Assembly: GCA_002422085.1 (NCBI GenBank)
Contig: DISZ01000018.1
Location: 192,962 to 256,961 of the forward strand
DNA length: 64,000 nucleotides
Reading direction: 5' to 3'
Source: Rhodobacteraceae bacterium UBA6197
Lineage (GTDB): Bacteria; Pseudomonadota; Alphaproteobacteria; Rhodobacterales; Rhodobacteraceae
A model generated the notes under the pieces. It was not told the origin of the DNA and made no database searches. It worked only from the letters and a program-made list of their open reading frames with translations. The position numbers and the translations under genes were made by a program. Positions 7,774 to 16,945 of the stretch are shown here, piece by piece (the first letter of the stretch is position 1; each line of letters begins with the position of its first letter).

Positions 7774-10700
7774 TTAGGAAATTGCCTGATCCGTAAAGCT
7801 GAAATTGCTGGATGCCAAGCTTAGCCCATAGACTCCGTTCAACACGCCGATCAGATCATCAGCCTCGCCTGCGCCGCCATGGTGCCAGATCGCGGTGCCT
7901 GCGGGCAGGCCTGCGGCATTGCTGGTCAGCGTGTAGTCGGCCATCGTTCCGGCAAGCTCGATGATGTCGGTGCCCGGCGTGAAATCCCACACGAAACCAT
8001 AGTCGCCGGTTCCTGTCGTCGCGCCGTTGCCATCGTCGTAATAGCTGCCGTTCAAATCGCCAAATACGAAGGTGTCTGCCCCCCCGGCACCAACGAAAAC
8101 GTCAATCTCGCCCAGACCAGGGCTGGCGGCACCCGTGTCGACCGCCACCATCCGCTCGTTCGTGGCATCGCCCTGAAGAATGTCGCGCCCGGTGATTTCG
8201 GTCACCGACAGATCGCCAAAGGTAACGTCATAGTAATGCGCGTTCAGATAGATCGACCCCGTCGCAGGTGCTTCGTCGATGGTAAAGGTTTCAAGCGTTT
8301 GCAACGTCCAGTCAATCGGCTCGGAGGTGCCCACCTCCCATACCTTCAGGCTGTATTGCCGGTCATAAAGCCCGACCTGTTCGACCCTGACGGTAAAGTT
8401 GTAGGTAGAGCCTTCGTCCAGACTGAAGCTCTTGATGCCAAGCACGTCCGAGAACGTATCATAGCTATGGCTCTTGAACAGGTGGGTGTAAAAGAACGCC
8501 GCGCCCGGCTCATAGCCGGTATGGGGCTGCATGCCGGCAAAGCGGCTGTCGTTGTGGCCATTCCACAGCATCCCGATGGCCAGACCGCCGCCGTCGCGCC
8601 CAAGCGGATCTTCATTGTGAAGGTCATTCATCTTGATGGTCAGGTTCAGTTCGTAGTTATCCCAGCTTTGATCGCCCAGCACCAAGAGCCGGTCATAGCC
8701 CAGATCTACCGGACGCACACCAGCGGCGCTGACGGCCCAAGTGCCATCGACCACCTGCACCACGTCTTGAATATCGGTCACCGTGGCCCAGTCGATGCTG
8801 TAATTCGGTGCCCAATCCTGCCCGGAAACATAGTCCACCGTGACATTTCGGTTGTAGACCTGCCCGTTGGTCAGCGTGGCAGTGATGGTAACCTGATCGT
8901 CGACCGCTGAACCATTCAACTCGGAATAGGCGATATCTACATTGAAATCACCGGGATTTTGCAGCCTGCGGGTGTCTGAACCCAAGGACAGCGCCCGCGC
9001 CGGCCCGCCGTTCAGCGAATAGCTGAGCGAAGCTATTTCGCCCGCGACATTGCCCAGAATGTTGATCCATTCCTGACCCTCGCCGGGGGCGCCAAAACTT
9101 TGATCCAGCCCGTACCACACATCAATCGGGTTTCCGACAATGACACTGACCAGAGCGGTATCGGTCAGCGCGCCGTCCGTGACCGTATAGCTGAAGCTGT
9201 CGGTGCCCTGCCATCCCGCAGTCGGCGTATAGCTGTAGTTGCCATTGCCATTGTTCACCAGCACACCATGGCCCGGCTGCGAGACCGCTGTAATGCTGAG
9301 GGTGTCACCATTCTGGTCCGAGTCATTGGCCAGCAGTTGCGCCGCGGTAAAGCTGCGGGTCACACCGACGGCGGCTGTCAAGGTGTCATCCGTCGCCATG
9401 GGCGCGACGTTGACCGGCGTGATGTTCCCATCTTCGGCCACGAGCGGTGCCGCGGTATTTTCAAAATAGTCGACCAGCGCGGTAAAGCCGACGGCCGCGC
9501 CGGTATTCCCTGAAAACACCCCCGTCGCCGTTACATCCATCGCATGGCTAAAGCTGCCCGCCGTCGTCCAGCTGGCGCCGTCGATCGAATAGGCCAAGGT
9601 CCATTGATCGCCCGTCCGGGTCAGTTGCAGATAGGGTGCCTCGTTACCCGGCACTGCGATCTTGAACTGCGTCGTGGAACTGCCATTCACTGTAACGGCG
9701 GCAAAAGCATAAAGCTTTTTCCCATCCGAATAGGTGTCAAACCGAACCCAGTTGTTGGCATCTTGTTCGACCAGCAGCCCTTGCATCTGATACTTTGCGT
9801 TCGGCTGGCTCAGGAACCGCGTCTCGATCTGGAAATCGGTATCGGCGGTGTCCTGCATGGCGCGGACTCCGCCATTGGTGTTCCAGACATCATAGGTGCC
9901 ATCCGGGGTCGTCAGCACCAGATATGCGTCCGTCGCCCCGGTCTCGAGCGCGGTCGAGACACCCGCCGGACCCTCGATCCGCCAGATCGGGTTCAAGGTC
10001 GCAGCGGCAAAATCATCCGACGTCAGAGTGCCCGAGGGCGACCCCTCTGCGGTAACCGTAATGGCCACCGAGGCGGTGTCCGTCAGCGCGCCATCGGTCA
10101 CGGTGTAGGAAAAACTGTCGGGGCCAGCGTATCCGGCTGCCGGCGTATAGGTATAGGTGCCGTTGCCATTGTTAGTCAAAACGCCGTGGCCGGGCTGAGT
10201 CATCGCCGAAATGCTCAGTGCATCGCCATTGGCATCGGAATCATTGCCCAGCAGATCGGCGGCGGCAAAATCCAGCGAATTGTCATGCGCGGTGACCAGC
10301 GTATCGTCACCTGCGATCGGCGCGGCGGGGGGTTGCACAATGACGCCGTCTTCATCCAGAATTGGTGCCGCGGTATTCTCGAAATAATCGACCTGCGCCG
10401 TGAAACCCGTCGCAGCCCCGGTATTGCCCGCAATCACCCCCGCCGCCGTGACCACGAGGCTATGGGCGAAGCTGCCCGCCGTAGTCCAATTCGTGCCATC
10501 GGTCGAATAGGCCAGTGTCCACTGATCGCCGTCGCGCGTCAGTTGCAGGTAAGGGGCCACGTTGCCCGGCACTGCCACCTTGAACTTGGCGGTCGAATTG
10601 CCGTTCACGGTAACGGCAGCAAAGGCATACAGCTTTTTGCCGTCGGAATAGGTGTCAAACCGGATCCAGTTGCTTGCATCCTGTTCGACCAACAGGCCCT

Positions 10701-12780
10701 GAAGCTGGTATTTGGTCGCTGGCTGGCTCAGGAACCGGGTCTCAAGCTGAAAATCGTCGTTGGTGGTGGCCTGCATTGCGCGGGCGCCACCATTGGTGTT
10801 CCACACATCATAGGCACCGTCGGGGGTGACCAACTCCAGATAGGCGTCGGTCGCATTCATCGCCACCGCGGCCGAGATCCCCGCAGGCCCGGCAATCTGC
10901 CAGACCGGATCAAGTGCCCCCCCGGCGAAATCGTCCGATTCCAGAGCGCTGGCCAGACGCACATCACCCGCGACCGTTATGGTGACATTGGCGATATCGC
11001 TTAGCGCGCCATCGCTAACGGTATAACTAAAGCTGTCGGGGCCAGCGTATCCGGCCGTCGGCGTATAGGTATAGGTACCGTTGCCATTGTTGGTCAAAAC
11101 GCCGTGGCCGGGCTGAGTCATCGCCGAAATGCTCAGCGCATCGCCATTGGCATCGGAATCATTGCCCAGCAGATCGGCGGCGGCAAAATCCAGCGCGGTG
11201 TCTTGCGTGGCCTGCAGCGCGTCATCGCCGGCAACCGGCGCAAAGGCGGGCGGCACTATGTTGCTGTCTTCGCCTACGATCGGTGCCGCCGAATTTTCAA
11301 AATAGTCGACCTGCGCCACATAGCCCGGCGGCGGTCCGTCAAACAAGGTGCTGCCCGCGAAAACGCCGACCTCGGCCACCGTCATGGCGTGGGTCAAGCT
11401 ATGGGCGAGGGTCCAGTTCTCGCCGTCTTGGCTATATTCGAATTGAAAGGTGTCGCCACTGCGGGTGATCCTGAAATCCACAGCCTGGGCCGAGTCGATT
11501 CCCTGAAACAGCGGATAGGATGTTGACCCGCCCTCAACCAGCCCCACAATCAGCCGCAACCCGCTGCTGGTATAGGCCAGATCGAAACGAATCCAGTTGG
11601 CGCTGTCTTGCACAACCAGCAGACCGTGTTCCTGATATTTCATGCTCGGTTCGGTCAGAAAACCGGCGCTGATCTGAAAATCGCCGTCCGAGACCATTTG
11701 CAAAAGACGTGGCGTGGTCATGACATCAGAAGCGCTGACCTGCACCCCGGCGGGCGAGGTGATCGCCACATAGGCATCGGTTGCCGAGGTGCCCAGCGCC
11801 GCAGACCCCGCAATACCGGAAAACTGCCATTGCGGGTCCAGCGTGCCGCCCGAAAAATCATCCGAGATCGCACCCGAGGGATCGCCCACCGACAGGCTTA
11901 CGGTCGCGGTATCGCTGAGCGAGCCATCCGAAACGGTATAGGAAAAGTTGTCGGCCCCCTCGAACCCGGTGGCCGGAACATAGGTGAAGGTGCCGTTGCC
12001 GTTGTTTGTCAGCGTGCCGTGACCCGGCTGCGTAAACGCCGTGATCGCCAGTGTATCGTTGTTGGCATCGCTGTCGTTGGCCAGCAGATCGGCGGCCGCG
12101 AACGTCAGCGGCGTGTCTTGCGCGGTGCCCAGCGCATCATTGCCGGCATCGGGTGCCGCATTCACCGGGGTGATCGTGCCATCCTCGTTGGCAAGGGGCG
12201 CGGCGGTGTTTTCAAAGTAGTCCACCTGCGCCGTGTAGCCGGTCGCAGCCCCGGTATTGCCGGCAAAAACGCCGGTCGCGACCACATTGAGGCTATGCGA
12301 AAAGCTGCCCGCAGTCGTCCAGTCGGAGCCGTCGATCGAATAGGCCAGCGCCCATTGATCGCCGGTGCGCGTCAACTGAAGATAGGGCGCAATATTGCCC
12401 GGAATCGCCACCTTGAATGCAGATGACGAAACCCCGTTCACGGTTATCGCCGCAAAAGCATAAAGCTTCTTCCCGTCAGAGTAGGTATCAAAGCGAAGCC
12501 AGTTGCTGGCATCCTGTTCGACCAGAAACCCTTGCATCTGATACTTTTCGGACGGCTGGCTGAGAAAGCGGGTCTCAAGCTGGAAATCGGTATCAGCCGT
12601 GTCCTGCATCGCCCGCGCAGACCCGTTGACGTTCCAGACATCATAGGTGCCATCTGGGGTGGTCAACGCGAGAAAGGCGTCCGTCGCATTGGTCGCCAAA
12701 CCCGAAGATATGCCCAATGGCCCTTCGATCCGCCAGATCGAATCCAGAACACCCCCGGCGAAATCGTCTGAAACTGTCAT
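7774..12780 (-). CDS. Giant secreted repeat protein with RTX-like C-terminus, candidate type I secretion substrate
   Basis: About 1,668 residues from the ATG at 12778-12780, which has GGGCGG just upstream; an ATG at 12793 and a GTG at 12796 are alternatives with no clear ribosome site. Four units alternate a roughly 190-residue concanavalin/DUF1349-like sandwich (each starting near SDDF and ending QVDYFEN or close to it) with a cadherin/VCBS-like Ig domain (LLxNDSDxNxDxLxI...SFSYTV). Approximate DNA spans of the pairs are 12770-11890, 11870-10960, 10940-10050 and 10020-9150. A fifth, different LamG-like domain follows (about 8800-8190), then a GGADTFVFGD...GTDIIELAG segment like the RTX/serralysin C-terminal region. 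There is no N-terminal signal peptide. Together this indicates C-terminal type I secretion, and the exporter genes lie 2.4 kb away. Likely an adhesin or matrix protein binding glycans; no catalytic motif seen. Confidence 0.85.
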   Translation of the reverse strand: MTVSDDFAGGVLDSIWRIEGPLGISSGLATNATDAFLALTTPDGTYDVWNVNGSARAMQDTADTDFQLETRFLSQPSEKYQMQGFLVEQDASNWLRFDTYSDGKKLYAFAAITVNGVSSSAFKVAIPGNIAPYLQLTRTGDQWALAYSIDGSDWTTAGSFSHSLNVVATGVFAGNTGAATGYTAQVDYFENTAAPLANEDGTITPVNAAPDAGNDALGTAQDTPLTFAAADLLANDSDANNDTLAITAFTQPGHGTLTNNGNGTFTYVPATGFEGADNFSYTVSDGSLSDTATVSLSVGDPSGAISDDFSGGTLDPQWQFSGIAGSAALGTSATDAYVAITSPAGVQVSASDVMTTPRLLQMVSDGDFQISAGFLTEPSMKYQEHGLLVVQDSANWIRFDLAYTSSGLRLIVGLVEGGSTSYPLFQGIDSAQAVDFRITRSGDTFQFEYSQDGENWTLAHSLTHAMTVAEVGVFAGSTLFDGPPPGYVAQVDYFENSAAPIVGEDSNIVPPAFAPVAGDDALQATQDTALDFAAADLLGNDSDANGDALSISAMTQPGHGVLTNNGNGTYTYTPTAGYAGPDSFSYTVSDGALSDIANVTITVAGDVRLASALESDDFAGGALDPVWQIAGPAGISAAVAMNATDAYLELVTPDGAYDVWNTNGGARAMQATTNDDFQLETRFLSQPATKYQLQGLLVEQDASNWIRFDTYSDGKKLYAFAAVTVNGNSTAKFKVAVPGNVAPYLQLTRDGDQWTLAYSTDGTNWTTAGSFAHSLVVTAAGVIAGNTGAATGFTAQVDYFENTAAPILDEDGVIVQPPAAPIAGDDTLVTAHDNSLDFAAADLLGNDSDANGDALSISAMTQPGHGVLTNNGNGTYTYTPAAGYAGPDSFSYTVTDGALTDTASVAITVTAEGSPSGTLTSDDFAAATLNPIWRIEGPAGVSTALETGATDAYLVLTTPDGTYDVWNTNGGVRAMQDTADTDFQIETRFLSQPNAKYQMQGLLVEQDANNWVRFDTYSDGKKLYAFAAVTVNGSSTTQFKIAVPGNEAPYLQLTRTGDQWTLAYSIDGASWTTAGSFSHAMDVTATGVFSGNTGAAVGFTALVDYFENTAAPLVAEDGNITPVNVAPMATDDTLTAAVGVTRSFTAAQLLANDSDQNGDTLSITAVSQPGHGVLVNNGNGNYSYTPTAGWQGTDSFSYTVTDGALTDTALVSVIVGNPIDVWYGLDQSFGAPGEGQEWINILGNVAGEIASLSYSLNGGPARALSLGSDTRRLQNPGDFNVDIAYSELNGSAVDDQVTITATLTNGQVYNRNVTVDYVSGQDWAPNYSIDWATVTDIQDVVQVVDGTWAVSAAGVRPVDLGYDRLLVLGDQSWDNYELNLTIKMNDLHNEDPLGRDGGGLAIGMLWNGHNDSRFAGMQPHTGYEPGAAFFYTHLFKSHSYDTFSDVLGIKSFSLDEGSTYNFTVRVEQVGLYDRQYSLKVWEVGTSEPIDWTLQTLETFTIDEAPATGSIYLNAHYYDVTFGDLSVTEITGRDILQGDATNERMVAVDTGAASPGLGEIDVFVGAGGADTFVFGDLNGSYYDDGNGATTGTGDYGFVWDFTPGTDIIELAGTMADYTLTSNAAGLPAGTAIWHHGGAGEADDLIGVLNGVYGLSLASSNFSFTDQAIS
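10115..11195. repeat. Near-identical internal DNA repeat (163 bp, offset 918 bp)
   Basis: Positions 10115-10277 and 11033-11195 match at nearly every base over 163 bp; I count five differences by eye. Both encode the same part of the cadherin/VCBS-like domain of the giant protein. The flanking sandwich domains are clearly related too (for example around 10660 and 9740) but more diverged in DNA, so this tract looks recently duplicated or homogenised by recombination between repeats. Confidence 0.85.
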
Positions 12781-12795
12781 AACCGCCCCGCCCAT

Positions 12796-13120
12796 CACAA
12801 ATGAAGATTAATTATCTATAAATTATATACCGAGTCCGCCGCGCATCAAAGGCTAATAGCCCCGATTCACCATGACAATTACCTTTCAAAGCATACAATC
12901 CGGGCATATCTGCGCCATTGTTGTTCCAGCGCGAGCACGGAAAATCGAGAGGTCTATTTTCTATATATTTCGGTGTAGTTCGTTATTCGCCAGTTGATGT
13001 CTGATTATAGATATTTTCATCAAGACATATACCAAATGATATATTTTTACTGGCCCGACTCGACTTTGACCAAGCGGATGTGAAAACCTGTTCACAGCGC
13101 AATCGATACGGAAAGCACAC
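12796..13120. other. AT-rich divergent intergenic region
   Basis: This gap lies between the starts of the giant protein gene (minus) and the family 2 glycosyltransferase gene (plus) and should hold promoters for both. It is much richer in A+T than its surroundings, with TATA-like runs at 12813-12832, 12961-12968 and around 13038-13047. A short inverted repeat, GTGAA (13080-13084) and TTCAC (13091-13095), sits about 30 bp before the glycosyltransferase start. No gene was recognised here. Confidence 0.5.
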
Positions 13121-13996
13121 ATGACAAGCGTTTTCATCGGCCTGCCGGTCTATAACGGCGAAAACTACCTTGAAACAGCTTTGAACTGCATTCTGGCGCA
13201 GTCCCACACTGACTTCACCGTGCTGATTTCGGACAACGCTTCTACCGATAGCACCGAATCGATTGGCCGTGCCTTTGCGGCGCGGGATCCTCGGATCATC
13301 TATCATCGCCACGAAACGAACCTGGGGGCCGCCCCGAATTTCAACTTTTGCGTCACGCGCGCAACCGGCAAGTATTTCAAATGGTGGGCCCATGACGACC
13401 TGTGCCGGCCAACCTATCTGGAACGCTGTATTGCCGTGCTGGAGCATGACCCGGGGGCAGTCCTGTGCCATGCGCGGGTGCTGTGCATTGACGACAATGG
13501 CGCCCTGACGGGCGTCTATACGAAGGAATGGGATTTCAACCATCCCGACCCGGTGGTGCGGTTTGCCAAAGCAATGGCGCTGGATCATGGCTGCGTCACG
13601 GTGTTTGGCGTGATGCGGCTTGAGGCACTGCGGCAGACGCCGGTGATAGCCCCCTTTGTCGGTTCTGACCGACCCTTGCTGGCGGAATTGGCCCTGCACG
13701 GGCGGCTGGAATACGTCCCCGAAGAGCTGTTCTTGTGGCGCGACCACAAGAGCCGCTCGGTCAAGCTGAAACAGCGGCGCGAACGGCTGACATGGTTCGA
13801 TGCCAAGGCCAAGAGCGTCTTCCCGACATTGTTTTCACAGCAGCTTTGGGCCAACCAGAAGGCGGCCCTGCGCGTGCCCCAATCGTTCGCGATCAAGATC
13901 CGGGCTACCGGAAAAACCCTGCACTGGGCCTTGCGCAACTACAGATCCCTACTGCGCGACCTGCGCGCGCTGGCCGGCTCGTTGATACCGGGTTAG
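13121..13996 (+). CDS. Family 2 glycosyltransferase
   Basis: 291 residues. The N-terminal GT-A nucleotide-binding half is clear: VFIGLPVYNGENYLETAL, then LISDNASTDST and later the DxD-like WWAHDDL. These are typical of GT2 enzymes that transfer a sugar from a nucleotide donor to a glycan acceptor at the cytoplasmic face of the inner membrane. No membrane helices are evident. The ATG at 13121 has GGAAAG about 10 bp upstream. It is a lone plus-strand gene between the giant protein and the type I secretion genes; it may belong to the exopolysaccharide pathway of the flanking regions or modify the secreted protein. Donor and acceptor cannot be read from the sequence. Confidence 0.9.
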   Translation: MTSVFIGLPVYNGENYLETALNCILAQSHTDFTVLISDNASTDSTESIGRAFAARDPRIIYHRHETNLGAAPNFNFCVTRATGKYFKWWAHDDLCRPTYLERCIAVLEHDPGAVLCHARVLCIDDNGALTGVYTKEWDFNHPDPVVRFAKAMALDHGCVTVFGVMRLEALRQTPVIAPFVGSDRPLLAELALHGRLEYVPEELFLWRDHKSRSVKLKQRRERLTWFDAKAKSVFPTLFSQQLWANQKAALRVPQSFAIKIRATGKTLHWALRNYRSLLRDLRALAGSLIPG

Positions 13997-14011
13997 ACCC
14001 GAGTGGCCGCG

Positions 14012-14770
14012 CTATCGGTCAAAATCAAAACGGAAAATATCTTGCTCTGTATCCAGTATGACATGCGGATTCCGGGGGCGCTCGGCTGCGGAGGGCGGGG
14101 TCGGCACAGGGGCCGCCGCCACCTGCCAGGCCCCGACCGGAGCGACTGCGCCAGTGGACGCGTTGGCAGTTGGCACACCAAGAAAGCCGGTGCGATACCG
14201 GTCTTGTGGCGGGGCGGCAAAGCCGTTGACCCGCTGCGGCACGGGCGGTCGCGCCGCGGGGCGCTGCCTCATCTGCGGTTGCATGCCGCTGGGCAGGATC
14301 GGGCATGAAATGACATGCACCACGCCGTTGTCGCAGGCCTGATCGCAGACCATCAGGCAGGTCCGATCCCCCCGCACAGAAGCCACAATGCCGGTAACCG
14401 TCAGCGCAACATCTTCGCCCGAAAGCATGCGCAACTGATGGCTGCTTCCCGGACGCGGCACCAAATGGTCGCCCGGCGCAATATGCGCCAACACGATCCG
14501 AAGCATCGCCTCAAGCGGGGGCACGCCAATCTGCCGCGCAGTCTCGGAGATCAAAAAGCGCAGCGCTTCGGGGGCCAGGTTGCCGGTGTAGCCAAATTCG
14601 GCGGCGGCATGAACAAGGCCGCTGTCGGCCGGAACAAGTGCCGTCACCTTCTCGGAGCTTAGCTTTTCACTCAAGTCGGCCTCGGGACACTGCACGATAA
14701 GCAAACCCAATGCGCTCGCAAACTGCTGCGCTGGCAGGAAATCCTCGACAAAGGAAAGAACCGTCCCCAT
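14012..14770 (-). CDS. Protein of unknown function beside type I secretion genes
   Basis: 252 residues; I do not recognise the family. The first 165 residues look folded and mostly helical then beta-rich; a segment with CLMVCDQACDNGVVHVISCP carries four cysteines and could form disulfides or bind metal. From about residue 170 the chain turns low-complexity, rich in Pro, Ala, Arg and Gln, and ends with DIFRFDFDR. There is no signal peptide or membrane helix. It ends 15 bp from the convergent glycosyltransferase gene and is transcribed divergently from the type I secretion operon, so it may be a regulator or accessory factor of that system, but that is only a positional guess. Confidence 0.6.
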   Translation of the reverse strand: MGTVLSFVEDFLPAQQFASALGLLIVQCPEADLSEKLSSEKVTALVPADSGLVHAAAEFGYTGNLAPEALRFLISETARQIGVPPLEAMLRIVLAHIAPGDHLVPRPGSSHQLRMLSGEDVALTVTGIVASVRGDRTCLMVCDQACDNGVVHVISCPILPSGMQPQMRQRPAARPPVPQRVNGFAAPPQDRYRTGFLGVPTANASTGAVAPVGAWQVAAAPVPTPPSAAERPRNPHVILDTEQDIFRFDFDR

Positions 14771-15226
14771 GACCGCCGTCGCTCCGGTTCACCCAAGTTC
14801 CATTCTCACTGGAAGTGCTGCGGCGTGTTTCTGCCGAAAAGCCGCTGCATTTCCGACTAGGTTTACAATATATAGACTTCAATCACATTTAAACCACAAA
14901 CTCTGAGTTCTCGGCAAAGTTGCGTGGCATAGGCGGCAATTCTCTGCCACCCAATGGACCGCCGCCTTGCGGAGGATGGGCGGCGGCGCCATATTCCCTC
15001 TGCTTTCGAAATACGGCGACCCCCAAATTGCAACCGGGCCGCAGTCAGCAAAGCTGTGCCATTCGCCGGACGAAACTGTCGTGTTTATAATACCCAAATC
15101 GGGGACAATTGCTGCATCTTGGTGTGGATTGTAGTATCGTCATAGCGGAATATTCATGGTTTGGGGGGATGTTGGCCGGATCTGGCTCCCTCCGGGCACT
15201 TCAACCAAAGCCAAAGCAGGATACCA
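14771..15226. other. Divergent intergenic region upstream of type I secretion operon
   Basis: About 455 bp between the unknown gene (minus) and the ABC exporter gene (plus). It contains an AT-rich patch around 14860-14890, with ATATATAG at 14868-14875, and a consensus-like TATAAT at 15086-15091. No convincing gene: the short open frames here lack ribosome sites and recognisable sequence. Confidence 0.5.
15086..15091 (+). promoter_or_regulatory. Candidate -10 element for the type I secretion operon
   Basis: A perfect TATAAT lies 136 bp upstream of the exporter start. The sequence 17-18 bp upstream (TTCGCC) is a poor match to TTGACA, so either this promoter depends on an activator or the match is chance. 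Confidence 0.3.
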
Positions 15227-16945
15227 ATGCCCCAAACCCTGAAACGGGACAACAAACTTTACGACCAAGCGATGCGAAAGTTGCACTGGACTTTCGCTCA
15301 GGTCTGGATGTTCAGCGCGATCATCAACGTATTGATGCTGACCGGCCCGATCTACATGCTTCAGGTCTATGACCGCGTCTTGTCCAGCGGGTCGATCGCA
15401 ACCTTGCAAGGGTTGTTCGTCATTGCCGTCGTGCTTTATATTTTTCTGGGTGTCTACGAATTCCTGCGCGCCCGGCTTTTGTCGCGCGCGGGCTATCGGC
15501 TGGATGCCATGCTGGGCGACAAGGCCTTCGATTTCTGGCTGCACACCGGTATCGTGCGCGACCGCGCGGGGCATAATCCGGTGCGCGACCTCGATATGAG
15601 CCGTGGCTTTCTGTCAAGCCCGGCAGTGTTGGGTCTGTTTGACCTGCCATGGATACCGCTGTTTCTGGGCGTGGTGTTCTTCATCCACCCATGGCTGGGC
15701 TATCTGACGATCGCGGGTGCCGCAGTGGTCGCCATTATCGCCTATTTCAACCAACGCATCACCCGCCAACCCATTGCCGAGGCGATGGCGATGGATTCCG
15801 CAGAGCGCAGCTTTGTCGAACGCAGCCGTCGCAATGCCGAGTCGGTGTTTGCGCTGGGCATGCAGGACAAGGTGGTCCAGCGGTGGCGATCGCTGCACTC
15901 GTTGGCACTGCTGAAATCACAAGAGGGCAGCGACAAATCGGAAAGTCTTGCCGCCTTTTCCAAAGCCTTTCGGCTGCTACTTCAGTCGGCATTGCTGACC
16001 TTGGGCGCGCTTTTGGCGATCCGTCAGGAAATCTCGCCGGGGGCGATCGTGGCGACCTCGATCATCGCCGGTCGTGCGCTGGCGCCGGTGGATCAGGTCA
16101 TCGGGAACTGGCGCTCGATCGGCCGTGCCCGAGAAGCGGGCCGCCGGTTGCGCGAGGCCTTTGGCATGATGCCCCCAGAGCGGACGCAGGTGCGCCTGCC
16201 GGATCCGAAAGGCGTGCTCGAGGTTTCTCGGCTAACCAAGATGGCACCTGATCGCCCCAATGGTGCTGAACGGTCCAAGATTCTGGACAGGATCAACTTT
16301 TCTCTGGCCCCGGGCGATGGGCTTGGGGTCATCGGCACCAGCGCAGCCGGCAAATCCAGCCTCGCAAAAGTGCTGGTGGGCGTATGGAAACCTGACTTGG
16401 GCGAGGTTCGCCTGGACGGGGCGACGCTGAATCAATGGAATCCGGAGGACCTGGGCCGCCATATCGGCTATTTGCCGCAGGCGCTGGAGATGCTGCCCGG
16501 AACGATTGCGGAAAATATCGCTCGTTTCGACCCCAGGGCAAAGGACGCCATGGTGATCGAGGCCGCGACCATCGCCAGCGTGCACGAAATGATCCTGACT
16601 CTTCCCGATGGCTATGCAACGCGGATCGGCAATGTCGATCAGCCGCTTTCGGGTGGACAGTTACAGCGCATTGGCCTCGCGCGGGCGATCTATGGCATGC
16701 CCCGACTGGTGATTTTGGATGAACCCAACTCGAACCTCGACAGCGACGGCGACGATGCGCTTTCCGAAGCGATCAGCCTGCTGCGCAAACGTGGTTGTGT
16801 GGTGATCGTGATGGCGCACCGACCCAGTGCCATTGCCGCGGTAAACAAGGTCATGATCCTGCACAAAGGCGCGGTGGCGCATTTTGGTGACAAGGACGAA
16901 ATCCTGCGGCTGGCGATGCGCCCCGCGACACAAAAGGCCGGATGA
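15227..16945 (+). CDS. Type I secretion ABC exporter (PrtD/HlyB type, no peptidase domain)
   Basis: 572 residues from the ATG at 15227, which follows AGCAGGA; the frame is open further upstream to 15161 but that stretch is not family-like. The N-terminal half is a membrane domain with TGPIYMLQVYDRVL, a signature of the PrtD family. The ATPase half has Walker A GTSAAGKSS, signature LSGGQLQRIGLARAI, Walker B LVILDEPNSNLD and the switch His in VMAHRP. No C39 peptidase or CLD domain precedes the membrane part, as in RTX protease exporters. It powers passage of unfolded substrate from the cytoplasm through the adaptor and outer-membrane channel. The stop overlaps the adaptor start by 4 bp. The giant repeat protein is the likely cargo. 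Confidence 0.95.
   Translation: MPQTLKRDNKLYDQAMRKLHWTFAQVWMFSAIINVLMLTGPIYMLQVYDRVLSSGSIATLQGLFVIAVVLYIFLGVYEFLRARLLSRAGYRLDAMLGDKAFDFWLHTGIVRDRAGHNPVRDLDMSRGFLSSPAVLGLFDLPWIPLFLGVVFFIHPWLGYLTIAGAAVVAIIAYFNQRITRQPIAEAMAMDSAERSFVERSRRNAESVFALGMQDKVVQRWRSLHSLALLKSQEGSDKSESLAAFSKAFRLLLQSALLTLGALLAIRQEISPGAIVATSIIAGRALAPVDQVIGNWRSIGRAREAGRRLREAFGMMPPERTQVRLPDPKGVLEVSRLTKMAPDRPNGAERSKILDRINFSLAPGDGLGVIGTSAAGKSSLAKVLVGVWKPDLGEVRLDGATLNQWNPEDLGRHIGYLPQALEMLPGTIAENIARFDPRAKDAMVIEAATIASVHEMILTLPDGYATRIGNVDQPLSGGQLQRIGLARAIYGMPRLVILDEPNSNLDSDGDDALSEAISLLRKRGCVVIVMAHRPSAIAAVNKVMILHKGAVAHFGDKDEILRLAMRPATQKAG

Noticed and set aside
9544..11004. Plus-strand open frame of 486 codons inside the giant gene
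   Set aside because: Antisense to the repeats; its own repeats merely mirror those of the real gene.
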